From Orientallactaga sibirica (Eukaryota > Chordata > Mammalia > Rodentia > Dipodidae), in assembly GCA_036365145.1 (NCBI GenBank), contig JAEOAD010000024.1:15948501-16012500 (forward strand): a DNA stretch of 64,000 bases, given 5' to 3'. Below the pieces are notes generated by a model. It had not been told where the DNA came from and did not search any database. It saw nothing but the letters and a program-made list of their open reading frames with translations. How positions within the stretch are numbered: position 1 is the stretch's first letter; each line of letters opens with the position of its first letter. The position numbers were made by a program, and so were the translations under genes. Shown piece by piece: positions 55,327 through 64,000 of the stretch.

Positions 55327-56744
55327 GAGGGAGAGAGAGAGATCAGTAGAATAGAATAGACAATACAGAAATAATCAATATAACTAGGTGAAATAATTTT
55401 CAAAAATGCATCAAAAATATACACTGAAAAATGAATAAAAGACCTCATAAACAACAGATGGTACTGACAGTGTTATCCACCTGCAGGATTATGAGGTTAG
55501 ACCCACATCTCTCACCCTGCATATACATCAATGCCAAAGGGATCAAAGGTCTCTATGTAAAGCCAAAATATGCTGAAAATACTAGAGGAAAACCCAGGAA
55601 TGCAGTGGAAACTATAGACATAGGCAAGTACTTTCTGACAGGACACCAACCTCATAGGAAATAGCCCCAAGAATCAATAAATGGGACTACATGAAGTTAA
55701 AAAGTTTCTTCACATTAAAGGGAACTGTCAAGTGAACAGAAAATGAACAGGATGGAAGAAAATCTTTGCCAGCTAGTCCTCTGGCAGGGGGTTGATATCT
55801 AGGATACATAAAGAACTGCAAAATCTAAACACCAAAAAAGCAAACCTGCCAGTCAATAAATGGGCTAATGAAATGGACAGATTTTTCTCAAAAGAAGAAA
55901 GGCCTTAAGATATTAAAAAAAAAAAAACTATTCAACATCCTTAAGGAAATGAAAATTAAATCCACTTTGAGATTTCATTTTATCTTAGAATGGCTGTCAT
56001 CGAGAAAATTAATGGTGACATATGCTAGTGGGGATGTGTGGAAAGAGAAACTCCAAATGTTGGAGGGAATAATGAAAACTGGTACAGCCACTATGGAAAT
56101 CAGTGTGGAGGATTCTCAGAATGCTAAACACTGACTGAACATACCACTCCTGGTCATATGCCAAAATGACTGGAACATACTGCAGAGATACCTGCATGTC
56201 TATGTTTGAGGCTGCTCTTTTCACACTAGTTAGAAAGTGGAAATCAACTTAGATGCCTATCCATTGAAGACTGGATAATGAAAACGTGGTACATATACAC
56301 AATGGGGTTTTCCTCAGCTGTTAAAGAAGATGAAGTTATGAAATTTGTGATAAAATGATGGTGCTGGCATATATATAGTAATGGAGGTAACCCAGGCCCA
56401 GAAAGAGAAAAATAGCATTTGCCTCTCATATTTGGATCCTAACTTTTCATGTTTGTATGTAAACAAGGATATATGAAATTGAGTATAGGTTGTGATTCAA
56501 GATAGAACACCACAAAGTCCACAAGAGAGGGAAAGGAGGTGACAAGAAGGGAGGGAGAGGACAAACACACAGTATGAAAGTAGAAAGAAGGCTCCATGGT
56601 GGTTGTGGAAAGGCACACAATTGGGAGGGGGGAAGAAGAGGGAGGGGAACCAAAATACAAACCTTGGTTGAAAAGTCTAGAATGAAACCTAATTCTCTGT
56701 ATGCTACAAAAAAAACTAAGCAGAAAGGAACAGAAACATACTGC

Positions 56745-56745
<1 letters not shown>
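55148..56745 (+). mobile_element. L1 LINE, 3' part of ORF2 and 3' UTR (pseudogene)
   Basis: Resumes with ATATGGAAACACAAAGGACC. Later L1 words are AAATGGGCTAATGAAATGGAC, CTATTCAACATCCTTAAGG, ACTGGTACAGCCACTATGG and CTATCCATTGAAGACTGG. There is a (CA)n insertion at 55278-55322. After about 56440 it is purine-rich 3' UTR. Its 3' UTR differs from the copies at 24 and 50 kb, so it is an older L1. Confidence 0.9.
55278..55322 (+). repeat. (CA)n microsatellite
   Basis: About 22 CA units, the longest in the window, then a GAGAGGGAGAGAGAG run. Confidence 0.97.

Positions 56746-56788
<43 letters not shown>
56745..56788 (+). repeat. (CA)n microsatellite at L1 3' end
   Basis: About 21 CA units directly after the L1 3' UTR. 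It may have grown from the L1 tail. Confidence 0.97.
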
Positions 56789-56789
<1 letters not shown>

Positions 56790-57097
56790 GACCATTGATA
56801 TTGATTCTTCTTATTAAGTAAATGGAGCCCATTTGCCATTTGTTTGTCCATCTACCTGGACCTGCTATCCATCCATCCACCTACACTCAGTCCTGCCTGT
56901 CACTTCTACACAGCAGAGTCCTGCACTTCCCTTCTGCAGCTCTGCACCAACCTGTGTGCAAGCAGTGGGAGACTCCACATCTGTAGTGGCTGCAGCGCAC
57001 TCACCCTGCCCTCATTATCTTATCCCTGCAGAGACTTTTGCATCCTTAGCAGTTTTTCACCTGCTGAGGGCTTCTTAACCCTTTATACCCATTCGGT
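56789..57097. other. Repeat-poor stretch
   Basis: More GC-rich than its neighbours. The two overlapping forward frames (56833-57164) run into the tetranucleotide repeat and are unsupported. Confidence 0.4.
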
Positions 57098-57148
57098 AAC
57101 ATACCTACCTACCTACCTACCTACCTACCTACCTACCTACCTACATAC
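57098..57148 (+). repeat. (CTAC)n tetranucleotide microsatellite
   Basis: About 11 CTAC units, with the last few changed to ATAC. Confidence 0.97.
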
Positions 57149-58120
57149 ATACTTGACTGTGTGATAACCATTAATAATTAAGATAAAGATAAAACAATTT
57201 GTAGATGTCAATGAAACTACTGTACTTTGTGAACTTATTATCATTCAATAAATTCTGACATTGTGGGAATACCCAGTTGTGTTTTCTGACATAGCACTCT
57301 CATGACAATGGTTGTCAGGCACTCACCATGCGTTTGCTTAAAAATAAAAGCAGGTGCTAATTGGATCCATAAGAACACCAGTCACAATCTCTTTAAGATT
57401 TTGCTTGGGTTCCAGCAAGCTGAATTTATGAGGCATACAGGTATTTAAATGAAATCATGGCTGTAATTGATTAAATGCATAAAAGCAAAATGATGCTATG
57501 TAAATACACTTACAGTATAATGACATAAGATTTAACTGGAAATAGGGAAAGCTCAAAATGATCCATTTCCAAGCTCTGAGGCAGGCTGGAAGGTCTCTAT
57601 AGGACCCCAAAGTACAGGCACAAGCTGGCTTGATGCTTGCATTGTTATTCAAAACCTGTTATCAGGAACAGTCAAACCTCCAACTGAAGCTCTCAGCAAG
57701 TACAAGCTATAAAAAGCATTCGCTTGTCACTAAGAGAATATGAACAAGTTTAGCGCATCTACTTTTCCACACTTCAAGTTTTCAAATGAGACAGTAAGGC
57801 GATTATCAAGGGATTTTTCAGGAAGATAACTCTCTTTCTCCAAATCTTTTTATCCAGGCGTGATACACAAATGTGCAATACATCTTTCCTATAATTAAGT
57901 AAACTGTTCCCTTGCCTCATAGTTACTTGGCAACAAATGACACCTACATGATCTTTCTGGAGAAGAAAAAAAAAAATCAGGACTTATTTATTGCCAAGTA
58001 AACTCTTAGGAAATGGGCATTTTAATTGATTATTCTAGTAAAAAATTGTGAAAATACTTTTTCATTGTATTTATTTTTTACAAACATTTTTTATGACCAC
58101 TTCATCCTGGAGACCTGGGA
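57149..58120. other. Repeat-poor block, candidate conserved noncoding DNA
   Basis: About 1 kb without a recognised transposon. The segment 57280-57720 is the strongest-looking candidate for a conserved element here: homogeneous, AT-rich, no simple repeats, with words such as GGCTGTAATTGATTAAATGC. Confidence 0.45.
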
Positions 58121-58121
58121 C

Positions 58122-58314
58122 AGATTTTTTTAAACTTATTTGAGAGACAGGAAGAGGCAGATAGAGTAAGAGAATGGGCATGCCAGGGCCTTCAGCTGCT
58201 GCAAGCAAATTCCAGATGCATGCACTACCTTGTGCATCTTGCTTACATGGGTCCTGAAGACTCAAACCTGGATCTTTGGCTTTGCAGGCAAGACTGCTAA
58301 GCCATCTCTAGCCC
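58122..58314 (-). mobile_element. B2-superfamily SINE, reverse
   Basis: GAGAATGGGCATGCCAGGGCC, CTGCAAGCAAATTCCAGATG, CTTTGCAGGCAAGACTGC and TAAGCCATCTCTAGCCC. Confidence 0.93.
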
Positions 58315-58640
58315 TTTACAAACTTTTTTTTTTTTATCATTCTTTAGAATTCTAGTAAAACTGCCCAAAAGAGCTGCATTCATTTCATTAGTTTGTCATT
58401 GTGACACAAGAAAAGAAAATGAGTAGGGAAAACTATTTACTCAAGAGTGACTATGAAAGGTTTGAGGGGAAAATACATATAAAATGATAGGCATTTCTTT
58501 AACAATGCTAGGGTGAGAAACTAGTCCTTAATAATGTGTTCAAATCCAAAATATCTAGAGTAAGATGGAAGGCCACCCTAGATTGTATAACCCATTCTAT
58601 TTGCTTTCATTTGCTGAGAATGTAGACGTTTGGGCTGAGT
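58315..58640. other. Repeat-poor stretch
   Basis: No repeat or gene recognised. Confidence 0.35.
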
Positions 58641-58648
58641 TTGAAACT

Positions 58649-59013
58649 TGGGCATCGTAAGGTTCGTGAGTGATCACGACCACGCAAACCACTCTGAGGC
58701 AAAGATGAAAGCTTTTATTCGGGAAAAGCATGAGCTGCCAGGGCTGGTTCACAAGAGAGGAGCACAGCGCACCTGAGTTCCTCAGGTAGTGGGCTTTATA
58801 GGGTCAGTTGGGGGGAAGGTGAGGAAAGAAAAAGAACTCCTTTGTTCTTTACATTAGCCATTTCAAAAAGTCAGGGTGTGAGACCAGAACAGTGACAAGG
58901 TGACTTATGTGATAAGGGGGCAGGAAACCATGACCTGGGGCATTGTGAGGCAAGGAAGGGATAATGGCTAGGCAGTTTCTTGAGGAATGTGGATTATTCA
59001 CTTCTTTACATCA
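58649..59013 (-). mobile_element. Endogenous retrovirus LTR (not MaLR), reverse
   Basis: On the reverse strand it begins TGATGTAAAGAAGTG and ends ACGATGCCCA, giving TG...CA ends over 365 bp. It contains a TATAAAG box (58794-58800), then an AATAAA signal (58714-58719) about 80 bp downstream. These are followed by a GT-rich segment and CCTCAGAGTGGTTTGCG, as in the R-U5 region of gammaretrovirus- or betaretrovirus-like LTRs. Its purine-rich upstream neighbour AGGACAGCAGGATAG could be a decayed polypurine tract, which makes this the 3' LTR. The class is not certain. Confidence 0.72.
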
Positions 59014-59784
59014 CTATCCTGCTGTCCTTGGTGACTCCATTTGGGGACTTGTCCAAACTAACATTTAAGCCTTTTGTTAATGATAAGAGACAAAGATTAA
59101 TTTCTTCATGCTGACCATAGGGGCAATGAGATCTTATGGGAGAAGCTGAATATAAAATCCTAATCAAAAGGTGAATAAAAGTAAAAGAAAAATTTGTAAG
59201 ATTGAGAATTACCAAAAAATTAGTCTATACATGTGCAAAGGAATAAGTGATTTGCTCTGATCCTTAAGTGTTCGGGTAACACCCAAATCCTTCTTTGAAA
59301 GGAACAGTGGAGTCCATAGGAGAGAAAGGGAAAAGAGGGAGGGGACCCTGGGTGATAGGAACAGTAGATATAACTTGCAGCACTGTAACGCCTTGTGCTT
59401 TCACAGCACTACATATGACTGAGGGTTGCCAGGTCAGTGGTGAGCGAAGATTGGAGCTAGAGAAGTCAATGTAAAACAAATTAGGAAAAACCATACATAT
59501 AATATTTAGGAACTCGAAGTTTTTCTTAAGAGCAATGGAGAGGTTTGTAAGATAGTCAAGCAAAAATAAATAAATAATAAATAAACCCCTGTAAGATCAG
59601 TTTTGATACCAAGAACAGGCAAGCAATGCCTGTGACTAAGTCAAGTCCTGAGTAGAGGCCAGAACATAGCTCAGCAAGCATTCACATGATGGCTTCTGGA
59701 AGAGTCAACTCAACATGAATCTAATCCTGCCCAGGGATTAATGCATCTTCAAAATTCATTATATTCCTCATATTAACAAAAAGG
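59014..59784 (-). pseudogene. Probable 3' internal region of the same endogenous retrovirus, broken
   Basis: It lies directly upstream (in sense) of the LTR at 58649-59013. Sense frames of 99 codons (59264-59563) and 69 codons (59006-59215) are in this orientation, and the second ends two bases inside the LTR start, as a retroviral 3' gene might. I do not recognise conserved envelope motifs, and the frames are separated by stops. An AAATAAATAAATAATAAATAAA tract at 59564-59585 may be an insertion scar. A 5' LTR is not present in the window. Confidence 0.45.
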
Positions 59785-60032
59785 GGGAGCTGGAGAGATG
59801 GATTAGCGGTTAAGGCGCCTGCCTGCTAAGCCTAAGAACCCAGTTCCAATCTCCAGGTCCCATGTTTAGCCAGTTGCAAAGTGACACAAGGGCGCAATGC
59901 CGCACTTGACCACAAGGGGGTGCACGCATCTGGATTTCATTCACAGCCCCTGAGAGACTTCTGGCACACCCATTCTCTGTCTTCCCTCTCCCTCGCTCTC
60001 TGTCTCTCTCTCAAAAAAAATTTTTTTTAAAG
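59785..60032 (+). mobile_element. B2-superfamily SINE, long subtype
   Basis: GAGCTGGAGAGATGGATTAGCGG, AAGGCGCCTGCCTGC, GCGCAATGCCGCACTTGACC, CACAAGGGGGTGCACGC and CACACCCATTCTCTG. It sits within or next to the retroviral remnant. Its CpGs are well kept. Confidence 0.95.
59910..59924 (+). promoter_or_regulatory. CTCF-like core word in long SINE
   Basis: CCACAAGGGGGTGCA; T replaces C at the GC pair of the core. Confidence 0.3.
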
Positions 60033-60190
60033 TAAACCATCAAAGGGCTTGTGGTAAAGCTCTGTAGCCATTCTTACCTGTTTAACCCCAGTAGGCCCCT
60101 TGATGAAAGCAACTCAGCTCTCTTCTGTTTGTCCTCTCTGAGCTATTTGGACATATCCAGACATTTGTCTCTGCCCCACTCCAGTTCTAA
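60033..60190. other. Short unassigned stretch, possibly retroviral
   Basis: It could belong to the retroviral remnant on the other side of the SINE. No motif proves this. Confidence 0.3.
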
Positions 60191-60194
60191 CAGA

Positions 60195-60432
60195 CAGTTG
60201 CATACTCAGTGAATTATACTGCACTTTGCTTTCTTAAATAAAATATCTTGGAAATATTTCTTTATTAAGGCACAACAAGCATCCTCAAGCTTTTCTGTTA
60301 ACTGCTCTATATATTTTCCACTGTGAATATCCACCGTGCTTTATTCAGCCAGTCTCATGTTGCAGGGCATTGAGATTGCTTTCACGCTACAATAAATATT
60401 GCTATCTATGTTTTGTTGCACAGCTCAACAAT
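60195..60432 (-). mobile_element. Ancient L1 fragment, reverse
   Basis: AAATATCTTGGAAATATTTC, CTGTTAACTGCTCTATATATT, TTTATTCAGCCAGTCTCATG, GGCATTGAGATTGCTTTCACG and CTACAATAAATATTGCT follow a well-known reverse L1 segment (TATTCCATTG, ATTTAACCAGTC, TTTAGGTTGTTTCC, ACAATGCTGC). Confidence 0.65.
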
Positions 60433-60444
60433 TCTAGTTATAGA

Positions 60445-60810
60445 ATTCTATTCCCATCATCTATTGCAAAATTTAGTAGCTCAAACGGACAGCTTTTTAA
60501 AAAATAACTCATAATATTGTGGATCAGAAATTAGCGATATTTCTTGACTAAGAAATTCCTCTGTTTCATGTGGTATCAAGAGAAGTAATTTTTTTTTTTT
60601 CCTACTCAGTTTGTAGTTTGCCTGGATGATCCAACATGGATGTGACACCTTGAGCCTTCGCAGAGAGAGTGGAAGGTTGCATTTAATTGTAATGCCTGCT
60701 CAGGGAGCGTTCACGTGACGACTTCATCATGGCCCTCCCAGGGACGTTCAGATGCCTATGTGGAAGTGGACCCACACTAACACTAGCCCTGCCTCCACAT
60801 CGTCTTGAAT
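60445..60810 (-). mobile_element. Possible ancient LTR-type repeat
   Basis: TTGCAAAATTTAGTAGCTC, ATTGTGGATCAGAAATTAG and CTGGATGATCCAACATGG recall old ERVL or MaLR LTR sequence read in reverse, but the match is weak. Confidence 0.3.
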
Positions 60811-61635
60811 CCTGTCATGAGGATCAGGTCCGAGAATGGCTTTATGCTTCTCAGTGAACTTACCGGAAGATGTGTGAAGTACAAACAGACAAACAAAAAC
60901 CCTGTATCTCCTCCAACATGATGGATAATTGAATGACTATGTCATTCAAAAAGGGGAAGAGAAATATCATTGCAGTATCCCAGTTTCTCCTAATATATGG
61001 GCATAATTTCCTGTGACTCTGTTTCATCTCTTGGTCTAGTGGAACCTTATTGATCCTTTATTTTCTATAACCATCACTCCATTTTAGTTATTATTTAATA
61101 TCTTCAGCTTTCTACTGCTCTGGGAAGGTTGTTCCTTGGTTTTTTGAAATGCTTATGCCCCTTGACTTGGAGTTCATCATACCGGTGCCATTCTCTTACA
61201 AGCTGCATGGTATTCTTCTGAGTCTTAATAAGACTCACTATATTGACCAAAATCATACCAGGAGTCTCTCAACACAGGCACTCTTGGAGTTAAGAAAGGC
61301 TCATGATGTTGTGGGGGAAATTCTTTTAAAATTCTACCAATCTTTTTCATCTAGTTGAGAGCTTTTATGAGACATGCCTTTAAATCTTGCTGGCATTTTA
61401 ATATAAAGAGTTTTACAGGCGTACCCTTGAGGCAAAATTTATCCTTCAGTAATTTTCTAATTTGAGAGTCTTTGGGAGAAGAAAAATAGTACATATGTGC
61501 TCGTGTGCGAACGTGCGCACATGCGTGCGCACACACACACACACACATAGTTATATATTCACCTAGCAAGACATAGTTTATATTTTCTGCAAATATTGCT
61601 TCAAGCCTTTCTTTCATAGCTCATTTCTTTTTATC
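60811..61635. other. Repeat-poor stretch
   Basis: A GTGCGCACATGCGTGCGC and CA-type segment occurs at 61499-61549. Frames at 61149-61617 are unsupported. Confidence 0.35.
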
Positions 61636-61639
61636 TTTG

Positions 61640-61930
61640 TCTTTCATTGGGCTAAAACGCTGAGATGTAGTTCTAGTAGTTTTAGTAGTTCTAATGAAAA
61701 TTTTCAGCCAAATTCACCAATTTATTAATTGTACTCTTATTTCTGTTGTTCTTACCTGCTTCTGGTTTCAGGGTTATACTAGCTCAGTAGAATGAGTTTG
61801 ACAGCATACCATGGTTGCATGGGAAACATTATCGCCAAACTTCTAGCTGCCTCTTAATAAATACTATCTTATAGCCTCAAAGTCAGAACAACATGTTTTA
61901 AATTTATGGTGATTCTTGCTTTTATCAAAT
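61640..61930 (-). mobile_element. Ancient L1 ORF2 fragment, reverse
   Basis: GCTTCTGGTTTCAGGGTTATAC, in spaced form, followed by TAGCTCAGTAGAATGAGTTTG matches the reverse of the L1 ORF2 segment GTTATGCTGGCCTCATAGAATGAGTTAGG. Confidence 0.55.
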
Positions 61931-62051
61931 TCTGTACTGGTTTCTATGACAAAAATTAATGTTTCAAGTTAAAAAAAATTTGGTTGGCACTCACAATTTC
62001 TTTGGGTGGTGCTCAGCCAGGTTTCTTCTCCACATAAAATCAATAAAATCT

Positions 62052-62219
62052 AGCTGGGCGTGGTGACACACGCCTTTAATTTCAGCAGTTGGGAGGCAGA
62101 GGTTGGAGGATTGCCGTGATTTCAAGGCCACCCTGAGACTACAGAGTGAATTCTGGGTCAGCCTGGGCTAGAGTGAGACCCTACCTCGAAAAACAAAAAC
62201 AAACAAACAAAAAAAAAAA
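62052..62219 (+). mobile_element. B1 SINE
   Basis: GCTGGGCGTGGTGACACACGCC, GGGAGGCAGAGGTTGGAGG, GTCAGCCTGGGCTAGAGTG and ACCTCGAAAAACAAAAAC with a (CAAA)n and A-rich tail. Well preserved. Confidence 0.96.
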
Positions 62220-62855
62220 TTTTGTGGCATTTAGCTGCCGAATGAGTTGGCTTTTCAGTATCCAAGATAGTTATATCCATGTCTAACTGATCTCTATGCT
62301 CAAAGTAATTTCAGTGGAAATAATAAGAAATGAAGCAGATAAGCTAAACCCTACACAAAATGGCAAAGGTTTAAGAACAGCCAAAACAATGGGAAAATGT
62401 ATATAAGGAAAATGACCCTACCCAACCTGAAGACTTTCTTTTAAAACATAGAAACTAGTTACTGTGTCATTAGCATTCAAGTTGACCCATGGAGAATAGG
62501 AATCCCAGAAACATGACATGGAAATCAACCCATGCATACATGGAAATACATAAAATGTATAGTTGAATAAATATATGAATAATATATATATATATATATA
62601 CACACACGAGTGTTAGAACAATTGTTCAGTGGTTAAAGGCACTTAATTGTATATACATACATAAGTAACATTATAGAAAACACTTTCATAAATAGTCCTA
62701 GGGAAGTTGGCTAATATAATGAAGTAATGAAAAAAATAAGATAAATTCAAACAATTTAGATAGCTTTTCTCCTAATACAAACCAAAGTGAATCTAGAAAA
62801 TTCACAACAGAGAAACTAGGATGAAAGCCACAAAGTGAGAGATGTTAGTTATAAA
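62220..62855. other. Repeat-poor stretch with (TA)n
   Basis: A TATATATATATATA run ending in CACACAC is at 62580-62607. Next to it GTTCAGTGGTTAAAGGCACTT (62613-62643, spaced) looks like the head of a B2-superfamily SINE with nothing after it. Confidence 0.4.
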
Positions 62856-62859
62856 ACAC

Positions 62860-63180
62860 AAGTAACAACCTTCATTGCCTGTGATGAAAAAATAGATAAA
62901 TGGGAGGATGGTTGGAAACATAGTTAAATGATCAATGAACCAATAAAAGGAAACTCTTTACTACAAAATGACCAAAAATATTGAATAGTTTATCCCTGGA
63001 AGAGATATGTAAATGACAACCATAAAGGAAGGGACTCAACCTCACTAAATAGAAAGGGAAGTTAACTTAAACTCACAATAAGTAATCATTTTCTGATAAG
63101 CAGAAATTCAAAAATTAATGAAAATACTAAATGTTGTCTTGCAGAAACAAGGACTTTAGAAATTAGTTTCATGTGATCAT
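62860..63180 (+). mobile_element. Possible ancient L1 fragment
   Basis: CTCAACCTCACTAAATAGAAAGG, in spaced form, resembles the L1 word CTCAACATCACTAATCATTAGG, and the AT-rich surroundings fit. Weak. Confidence 0.35.
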
Positions 63181-63689
63181 ACATTCATACATATTCACTC
63201 ATCATATAACCTAGGATTCTAGATGTTAGGTTCAGAAAGTAGGATGGCAAGTATATTCCAGGGATCGGTCTTCAGGCTATCCATTAGTAGGTGGAATGAA
63301 ATAAGAAATATGTACACAAGATAAATAGACACTAATTCTTCCTTTTGAAGATCATAAAACAAAAATAATACCACACTGGATGAATAAAAAGTATGCTCTT
63401 TAATGACATAATTGAATTACATTTGACTACAAGCATGATACCTTACTGTATTTTAACTAATACTGATTTAAATACCTTTGCTTGCTTGTAGTATGCAGCA
63501 GAATAAATTTAGTGGGTCATAAATAACTTTGAAAATAAATAATATAGAACAGAACAGAATAAAAGAGACAGTAAACCAAATAGAAAGTAACAAAGCATAT
63601 CACATTTGTTTCAGATACATAAATATACACATATAACATTTGTGTATAAAATGCATATGATATACACCATTTGTAATGAGCACACACAG
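63181..63689. other. Repeat-poor AT-rich stretch
   Basis: No repeat or gene recognised with confidence. Confidence 0.35.
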
Positions 63690-64000
63690 TACAGCATTAA
63701 AATGATAAACAACTTAAAAATGGGTAAAGCACTTAAATCTAATATCTCTCCAAAGAAGATACACAAATGACCAATAAATACATGAACAGATGTTGGGCAT
63801 CATGAGGGAAATCAAAGTCACAATGCGGTCCCACTTCACAGTTTCTAACTTGGTTACAATTTTTAACATGAAAAACAAGTATTGGCAAGGATAGTGAGAA
63901 ACTGGACCCTTCATCCATTGCTGGTGAGACAGAAAATGTGTGCACTCAATAAAATGACTTGCCAGTTCCTCAAAATTTCAAAGATAGAGTTACCATATGA
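63690..64000 (+). mobile_element. Ancient L1M ORF2 3' part, runs off the right edge
   Basis: TCTCTCCAAAGAAGATACAC, GACCAATAAATACATGAAC, TATTGGCAAGGATAGTGAG, CATTGCTGGTGAGAC and CAGTTCCTCAAAATTTC, ending GAGTTACCATATGA, follow the L1 ORF2 carboxy-terminal region word for word with scattered changes. The remainder (CCCAGCAATTCC and so on) should lie just beyond this window. Confidence 0.88.

Noticed and set aside
56447..56851. 134- and 118-codon reverse frames
   Set aside because: Read through a (CA)n repeat and the purine-rich L1 3' UTR.
57098..57148. Tetranucleotide array as a CRISPR-like or satellite array
   Set aside because: Simple 4-bp microsatellite without spacers.

Overview
This window looks like rodent nuclear DNA that is intergenic or deep-intronic. 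I find no protein-coding exon, RNA gene or CpG island that I can defend. It is AT-rich, poor in CpG, and made mostly of interspersed repeats separated by repeat-poor blocks of 0.5 to 4 kb. The long open reading frames are short, unrelated to known proteins, or fall across repeats.

Organism: the dominant SINE is a tRNA-derived B2-superfamily element with an A-box-like head, then a fixed body and a (CT)n plus AATAAA-like tail. It occurs with 7SL-derived B1 elements, B4-like composites and rodent-type MaLR LTR elements. The body differs from mouse and rat B2. It fits the B2-superfamily (DIP) SINEs of dipodoid rodents, so a jerboa, jumping mouse or birch mouse is my best guess. This is inference from repeat style, not from a gene.

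Layout. 0-2.8 kb: opposed B1s, old L1 fragments and a SINE. 2.8-8.4 kb: two complete MaLR proviruses of one family in the same orientation, with a B1, two B4-like elements and unique DNA between them. 9-14 kb: unique DNA with SINEs, ending in a reverse solo MaLR LTR. 15-17 kb: a SINE with an inverted 5' half flanked by one target-site duplication, and a longer SINE subtype. 17-23 kb: a repeat-poor block, a hAT-like element split by a SINE, and a 42-bp minisatellite. 23-28 kb: L1 3' ends and SINEs. 28.2-30.3 kb: a younger MaLR provirus on the reverse strand with exact 5-bp target duplications. 30-43 kb: SINE-rich DNA, an old L1 broken up by SINEs, and a MIR. 43-50 kb: L1 and L2 fragments, an AT-rich island, and a solo LTR of the 28-kb MaLR family, also with an exact target duplication. 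50-57 kb: an L1 3' end with a nested B1, then a long degenerate L1 interrupted by a hAT-like element. 58.6-60 kb: part of a different endogenous retrovirus on the reverse strand. 60-64 kb: old L1 fragments, one running off the right edge.

There is no operon-like or pathway organisation. The most useful observations are the dated MaLR family (provirus plus solo LTR), the twin-primed SINE, a CTCF-like core word carried by only one SINE subtype, and several repeat-free blocks that are candidates for conserved noncoding sequence. I found no evidence of a new genetic system.
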